Shown: positions 31,605 to 35,927 of the stretch, one piece after another
How positions within the stretch are numbered: the first letter of the stretch is position 1
How the letters are laid out: every line of letters begins with the position of its first letter
DNA from: Planctomycetota bacterium
GTDB lineage: Bacteria > Planctomycetota > Phycisphaerae > Sedimentisphaerales > Anaerohalosphaeraceae
NCBI GenBank assembly: GCA_021160785.1
Contig: JAGHBX010000562.1
Location: forward strand, 1 to 35,927
Direction of reading: 5' to 3'
Length of the DNA: 35,927 nucleotides
Position numbers and translations under genes: made by a program
The notes under the pieces: model-generated
Seen by the model: the letters and a program-made list of their open reading frames with translations, nothing else
What the model was told of the DNA's origin: nothing
Databases searched by the model: none

Positions 31605-32987
31605 ATGTCGAATAAATCATTAAGCCGTAGAGGTTTTTTGAAGGTCTCGGCAGTTGCCGCTGTTGGGACGATCGGTTTTCCTGCAGTTGTTCCTGCTTCT
31701 GCCCTTGGCGGCGCGGGCAGAGTCAGTCCGAGCAATCGTATAACTGCTGCGGTTATTGGCTGCGGGAGCCAGTGCAACGGTGACGTTGGTATATTCGCCG
31801 ATCCGCGGTGCCAAGTGCTTGCTGTTTGCGACCCTAATAAGGAGAGCGTTGGCTATATGGGCCTTTTGCCTATCGGAGGCAGAGAGCCGTTTCGCCGTAG
31901 GATAAACAGCTGGTATGCTCACGAGAAACGCGACGGTACTTATAAAGGCTGCGATGCCTATATCGATTACCGTGAGATTGCATCTCGCGATGACATTGAC
32001 GCGGTTTTGGTGTGTACACCGGATCACTGGCATGTTCCAATCAGTCTTGCGTGCATAGAATCGGGGAAGGATGTTTATTGCGAAAAGCCCTTGTCTCTTA
32101 CGATCAGCGAGGGACGTGTCCTTGCCGATGCGGTTAAGCAGTACGGCAGGATATTCCAGGTCGGTTCGCAGCAGCGCAGCTCCGCTGAGTTTCGTCGTGC
32201 GTGCGAGCTTGTTCGTAACGGTCGTATCGGCAAGCTGCATACTGTGAGGGCAGGTTTGCCTGGCGGGTGCAGTGATTGCTGCAATCCTCAGTGGACCGGC
32301 GGTGTTTCGTGGGGGACAAAAAGAAAACCAGAGCCGGTTCCAGAGGGGCTTGATTATAATATGTGGCTTGGTTGTGCACCCGAGCGACCTTATATACCCG
32401 CACTTTCACATGCCAACTGGCGTTGGAACCTTGATTACTCAGGCGGGCAACTGACAGACTGGGGCGGTCATCATCCTGATATTGCCCAGTGGGGAATGGA
32501 TACAGAGGATACCGGACCGATCGCTATCAGAAACGCCTGCGGCAAATTTAAACATGACGATATATGGAATACGGCGCGTGAGTATTATTTTGAATGCGAA
32601 TATGCTAACGGCGTTGTTCTTATCGTTGACAACAGCGGCGGCGGCGTTCAGTTTATTGGCGACCATGGCTGGGTACATGTTAATCGTGGTTGGATGAAAT
32701 GCAGTTCCGATGAGATATTCAGATCGCGTATCGGTGATGACGAGATACACCTTTATGAAAGCCAGAGTCATGCAAAGAACTTTATAGACGGCATCATTAC
32801 CCGCAAGGAGACGATCGCTCCTGCTGAGACGGGGCACAGGTCGATCTCGATCGTACATCTTGGCAATATCGCGATGCAGTTGGAACGGAGTTATCTCAAG
32901 TGGGATCCGGATAAGGAGATTTTCCCCGATGACGAAGAAGCTAACCGAATGCTTTCAAGGCCAAAGCGTCAGTGGTGGAGAATTTAA
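31605..32987 (+). CDS. Tat-exported Gfo/Idh/MocA family oxidoreductase 3
   Basis: 460 aa with Tat signal SRRGFLKVSAVAAVG. Rossmann motif AAVIGCGSQ, DAVLVCTPDHWH, YCEKPLSLTI (K161) and LTDWGGHHPDIAQWG. It is longer than the other two by an insertion near residues 80-105 (GGREPFRRRINSW) and a Cys-rich loop GGCSDCCNPQW near 224. The LDYNMWLGCAPERPY segment and the tail QWWRI keep the same signature positions as oxidoreductase 1. A HEAT-repeat gene follows after 54 bases, the same gene order as oxidoreductase 1 and ThuA-HEAT. Substrate unknown. Confidence 0.92.
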   Translation: MSNKSLSRRGFLKVSAVAAVGTIGFPAVVPASALGGAGRVSPSNRITAAVIGCGSQCNGDVGIFADPRCQVLAVCDPNKESVGYMGLLPIGGREPFRRRINSWYAHEKRDGTYKGCDAYIDYREIASRDDIDAVLVCTPDHWHVPISLACIESGKDVYCEKPLSLTISEGRVLADAVKQYGRIFQVGSQQRSSAEFRRACELVRNGRIGKLHTVRAGLPGGCSDCCNPQWTGGVSWGTKRKPEPVPEGLDYNMWLGCAPERPYIPALSHANWRWNLDYSGGQLTDWGGHHPDIAQWGMDTEDTGPIAIRNACGKFKHDDIWNTAREYYFECEYANGVVLIVDNSGGGVQFIGDHGWVHVNRGWMKCSSDEIFRSRIGDDEIHLYESQSHAKNFIDGIITRKETIAPAETGHRSISIVHLGNIAMQLERSYLKWDPDKEIFPDDEEANRMLSRPKRQWWRI

Positions 32988-33041
32988 CTGTCCTTAAGTT
33001 TTATAGATGACATGCACATTATCTTTAGAAAGGGTTTTATT

Positions 33042-35627
33042 GTGAGAAATATAAAAGTGACGCTGGCAGGAATTGTCGCTGCTGCTTTAATGTTCAACGG
33101 TGTTGTTTCAGCTGAGAGTTGGGTTGACAAGGCCAAAAAAGAGAAACCTAATGCCGAGCGGTTTTTTAAAGAGACCAATCTTAATTCCGGTTTTCACAAA
33201 GATAGACCCAGGATCAATTCCGATGAGCTTGGCAGGAGACTTGACAGGATGCTTGGCGGTATGAAGGGTTATAAATACGGCGATGAATCGGGCGATGTGG
33301 CGAACTTTAGAACGACCATGGAGTCTGCATACGGCAATAGGGATTTGCAGCGTTTAGCGGAGAAGCGTTTTATCGCATATCTTCAAACTGACGCGTCGTA
33401 TCAGGCAAAGCAGATGGTTTGCAGGGAATTACGCAAGATCGGCAGCGGCGAATGTGTGGCGGTTCTTGGCAAGATGCTTGTAGATCCGGAATTTTCGGAT
33501 ATGGGACGGTATGCGCTGGAGTGTAATATGTCGGCAGGTGCTGACGAGGCGTTTGTTGCCGCGGTCGATAAGACGAACGGTCAGGTTAAGGCCGGTATTA
33601 TAAACTCTATAGGTGTTCGCCGGAGTGCGGCTGCGACAGATACGCTCGCAAAGCTTGTAAATGCCGGCGATTCGATGGTTGCTGAGGCGGCGATAGCGGC
33701 TTTGGGGCAGATCGGGACGGTTCGTTCAGCTGAGATTTTGCAGAAGGCAAAGGGCGATGTTTCGAGGGCACTTATACGGTGTGCCAACAGGATTAGCGAA
33801 AGCGATAAGGAAGCTGCCGGTAAGATCTATGCTGGGCTTTCCGATTCCAGAGCCAACTGGCGCATCCGTGTTGCAGCGGTCAAGGGTATGCTTGAATTGA
33901 AACCTACTGGAACAAAGCTGGATGGTATTGTTGATGATGTTGCCGATGCGCTTACAAGTAGTGATGCGGAGAATAGGGCTATTGGTGTTGCTGTTGTCGG
34001 GGCACTTCCGGGTGACAGTTGTATTACCAGGAAAATTGCCGGGGTTGTTAATAAGTGCGAGCCTTATGTTCAGGAGCAGTTGATATATTCACTTGGTGAG
34101 CGTGGTGACAGTGCTGCTCTAGATGCGGTATCGGCGGCAGCTGATTCGAAAGACACGTTTGTTCGGCAGGCGTCGCTCGAGACGCTGGGCAGAATCGGCA
34201 ATGCTTCTTCGATAGTTCTTCTGGCTAACAAGAATGCCAAGGGGTCGAAAGAGGAAAAAGAGATTGCCCTTACGAGTTTGCGGCGTCTTAAAGGAGAGGG
34301 CATAGAAAATGCCTTCAGTGAACTTATCAAATCCGGACCGGAAGGCAGCAGAAGGGATGTCATCTATGCTGTCGGCCAGCGTCGTATGTATCAAGCTTTT
34401 GACGATATGTACCAGATTGCCAAAAACGAAGATAACGCTCGTATTCGAAGAGAGGCGATTCTGTCGCTGGGATACCTGTCCAAAGCCGATCAGATCGATA
34501 AACTTGTTGGGCTTGCGACATATCCGAAGGAAGTAGGTGACGGTTCGGCGATTGAAAAATCGGTGGTTATGGTTTTCGAATTAATAAAAGATAAAAATGC
34601 CCAGGCCAAACCGGTTATCGCAACTTTCAAAGATGCACCGGACGAGGCAAAGCCGCTGCTCTTGAAACTGCTTAACAAACCTGCTACGCGCGAGGCATTT
34701 GATGTGGTAAGTTCGGCGGTGAAATCATCGAATCCCAAGGTTAGTGATGCGGCTATCCGTTCGCTTGGCGACTGGCCCAATTATGATGCTGCTGATGTGC
34801 TTTACAGTATTGCCTCTGGCAGTTCAAGTCAACTGCACAGTGTTCTTGCTCTTAGAGGTTATGTTCGCATGGCACAGATGGCCGATGATCCCGTAATCAT
34901 TTATTCAAAAGCCATGAAACTGGCTAAACGGCCTCAGGAGGTCACGATGGTTCTTTCAGGACTCGGCAGTGCCGATTCATTTGAGGCTATCGAGGTGGTC
35001 AAAAAGTATATGCAGGACGAACGGTTCAAGCCTGAGGCTTTTAATGCCGCGATAAACATTTCAAGCAGGTATTGCTGGCATGATTATTCCGGCACGAAGT
35101 CGCTTATGGAGAGTATCATGGCCCAGACGCCGAGTAAAAGCATACGTGATAAGGCCGGCAAGGTAATCGACCAGATGAACAGGTTTAACGGTAATATTTT
35201 CAAGTGGTATATTTCAGAGCTTTATAAAATCGACGGCAAGAATGGCGACAGTGTATTCAAGATGACTTTTGATGTGGAGAATGATATCACTAAGGCTAAG
35301 TGGAGCAAATTTGACTGTCCGACTGACAAAGAAGATATCGATCTGGAAGAGCTGCGTTTTGGTGATGTGAACAATTGCAGCGTGTATCTTTATAACTATA
35401 TTTATTCATCCATCGAGCAGGAGGCCAAAACGCATATGGGGGCCGATGACAGGATCAAGGCATGGATCAACGGTGTTGAGATCGAGAATGACCGCTTTAA
35501 ATTCCGCAAGGGCAAAAATACCTTTATGATAAAAGTCGGAGATTTAGACGGGGGTTGGCGTTTCAGGTGTAGGGTTACCAAACCAGATGACTCACGCATT
35601 GAAAATTTAAGGTTTGCACTTAGGTAG
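33042..35627 (+). CDS. Secreted HEAT-repeat protein, paralogue of the ThuA-HEAT protein
   Basis: 861 aa from GTG 33042, chosen because GAAAGGG lies just upstream; ATG 33012 has no ribosome site. Signal peptide to VSA/ES. The stretch about 78-170 aligns with residues of the ThuA-HEAT protein just after its ThuA domain (GYKYGDES against GFEYGDNS, AKQMVCREL against AKQAVCKQL, VKAGIINSIGVRR against LKAGIINILAVRG). About 100-700 is a continuous HEAT/PBS-type array. The C-terminal 110 residues are a beta-sandwich with IKAWINGVEI and FMIKVGD, a fold seen at the ends of secreted glycosidases. So it is the same architecture minus the ThuA domain. A scaffold or carrier role for the adjacent oxidoreductase is inference. 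Confidence 0.85.
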   Translation: MRNIKVTLAGIVAAALMFNGVVSAESWVDKAKKEKPNAERFFKETNLNSGFHKDRPRINSDELGRRLDRMLGGMKGYKYGDESGDVANFRTTMESAYGNRDLQRLAEKRFIAYLQTDASYQAKQMVCRELRKIGSGECVAVLGKMLVDPEFSDMGRYALECNMSAGADEAFVAAVDKTNGQVKAGIINSIGVRRSAAATDTLAKLVNAGDSMVAEAAIAALGQIGTVRSAEILQKAKGDVSRALIRCANRISESDKEAAGKIYAGLSDSRANWRIRVAAVKGMLELKPTGTKLDGIVDDVADALTSSDAENRAIGVAVVGALPGDSCITRKIAGVVNKCEPYVQEQLIYSLGERGDSAALDAVSAAADSKDTFVRQASLETLGRIGNASSIVLLANKNAKGSKEEKEIALTSLRRLKGEGIENAFSELIKSGPEGSRRDVIYAVGQRRMYQAFDDMYQIAKNEDNARIRREAILSLGYLSKADQIDKLVGLATYPKEVGDGSAIEKSVVMVFELIKDKNAQAKPVIATFKDAPDEAKPLLLKLLNKPATREAFDVVSSAVKSSNPKVSDAAIRSLGDWPNYDAADVLYSIASGSSSQLHSVLALRGYVRMAQMADDPVIIYSKAMKLAKRPQEVTMVLSGLGSADSFEAIEVVKKYMQDERFKPEAFNAAINISSRYCWHDYSGTKSLMESIMAQTPSKSIRDKAGKVIDQMNRFNGNIFKWYISELYKIDGKNGDSVFKMTFDVENDITKAKWSKFDCPTDKEDIDLEELRFGDVNNCSVYLYNYIYSSIEQEAKTHMGADDRIKAWINGVEIENDRFKFRKGKNTFMIKVGDLDGGWRFRCRVTKPDDSRIENLRFALR

Positions 35628-35753
35628 TAAATTAAAGGATCACAAATGCTCTGTAGAAAAGCTCTGAATTTTCACCGTTAAACCTTGCGCTATCTCGGGA
35701 TTGACCTCTGCAGTGCAGTGCGGGGCGTCGATGGGCCTGAAGAATACACCGGC
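35628..35753 (+). other. Spacer before cassette copy 3
   Basis: The last 300 bases of the window hold no complete gene. This first part has no open frame or repeat I can assign; a CTGCAGTGCAG stretch lies near 35708 but gives no convincing terminator. Confidence 0.4.
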
Positions 35754-35910
35754 TAGATACCGAATCTCGGCCGCCAGCCGCTGCGCAGGGTCGTCAGTTT
35801 TTTTAAAAAAGAATTGACTATATTTCAAGAATACGCTATTGTTAACGTACACGGTGCAGGGTTTTGAGTTTGTTATCCAGACTCAGAGAGGCTTGGATTA
35901 TGAGAAAAGG
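35754..35910 (+). repeat. Regulatory cassette, copy 3 of 3
   Basis: TAGATACCGA as in copy 2, then all common blocks; downstream of the operator it matches copy 1 closely (GTTTTGAGTTT, ATCCAGACTCAGA, AGGCTTGGATTATGAGAA). It presumably drives the next operon beyond the window. Confidence 0.9.
35814..35853 (+). promoter_or_regulatory. Cassette promoter and operator-like dyad (copy 3)
   Basis: TTGACT (35814-35819), 17-base spacer with two substitutions relative to copies 1 and 2, TATTGT (35837-35842), then the unchanged TGTTAACGTACACG dyad. Confidence 0.75.
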
Positions 35911-35927
35911 ATTTATCTTCGTAGGGA
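35900..35927 (+). CDS. Start of a truncated gene at the window edge
   Basis: The cassette ATG opens MRKGFIFVG before the sequence ends, with GAGG 9 bases upstream. MRKGF resembles a pseudopilin leader (compare MRKKGF at 22072), but the next residues are not TLIE, so it may be a diverged or frameshifted pseudopilin or an unrelated short frame. Confidence 0.4.

Noticed and set aside
1..35927. tRNA, rRNA, CRISPR arrays, insertion sequences or phage genes
   Set aside because: I saw no cloverleaf-like tRNA sequence, rRNA stretch, regularly spaced short repeats, transposase or integrase frame.

Overview
All recognisable genes lie on the + strand. The window reads as a carbohydrate-utilisation locus from a Planctomycetota bacterium, most likely of the Phycisphaerae/Sedimentisphaerales type (inference). 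Pointers to this are H-X9-DG pseudopilins with a FTLIELLVVIAII start, several Tat-exported Gfo/Idh/MocA oxidoreductases, ThuA and HEAT-repeat proteins, dockerin-like EF-hand pairs, LamG, malectin-like and PA14 modules, and the absence of any SusC/SusD or TonB gene.

Layout. Segment 1 (1-9.6 kb) holds a degenerate pseudopilin, a strip of gene remnants (LamG tail, 58-aa secreted stub), an MFS sugar:H+ symporter, two tandem GH120-type beta-xylosidase-like proteins (one lipoprotein, one secreted) and a secreted alpha-glucuronidase-like protein. Segment 2 (9.8-21.8 kb) holds a Tat Gfo/Idh, a ThuA-HEAT fusion, an internally deleted sugar-phosphate isomerase, a second Tat Gfo/Idh, a frameshifted GH38-like alpha-mannosidase gene, a GH71/GH99-like protein and a UroD-like methyltransferase-family protein. 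Segment 3 (21.9-35.6 kb) holds an intact pseudopilin, a 1491-aa modular clan GH-A-like glycosidase, a second alpha-glucuronidase-like protein, a LamG protein, a third Tat Gfo/Idh and a second HEAT protein paralogous to the ThuA-HEAT one.

The most striking structure is a roughly 150-bp intergenic cassette present three times (about 9.76, 21.93 and 35.75 kb). It carries an invariant TTGACT-N17-TATTGT promoter, an adjoining CG-centred dyad that resembles a LacI-family operator, and an ATGAGAA start-codon segment. It marks the starts of segments 2 and 3 and presumably of the next segment beyond the window, so the locus looks like a multi-operon regulon driven by a duplicated control element.

Working model (inference): secreted GH120, alpha-glucuronidase-like and GH-A enzymes attack a glucuronoxylan-like or related hetero-glycan. 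Tat-exported oxidoreductases and ThuA/HEAT proteins may process glycosides oxidatively (3-keto type chemistry) outside the cytoplasm, and the MFS symporter imports the monosaccharide. Several genes are decaying (pseudopilin 1, LamG tail, isomerase, GH38), which suggests active duplication and loss.
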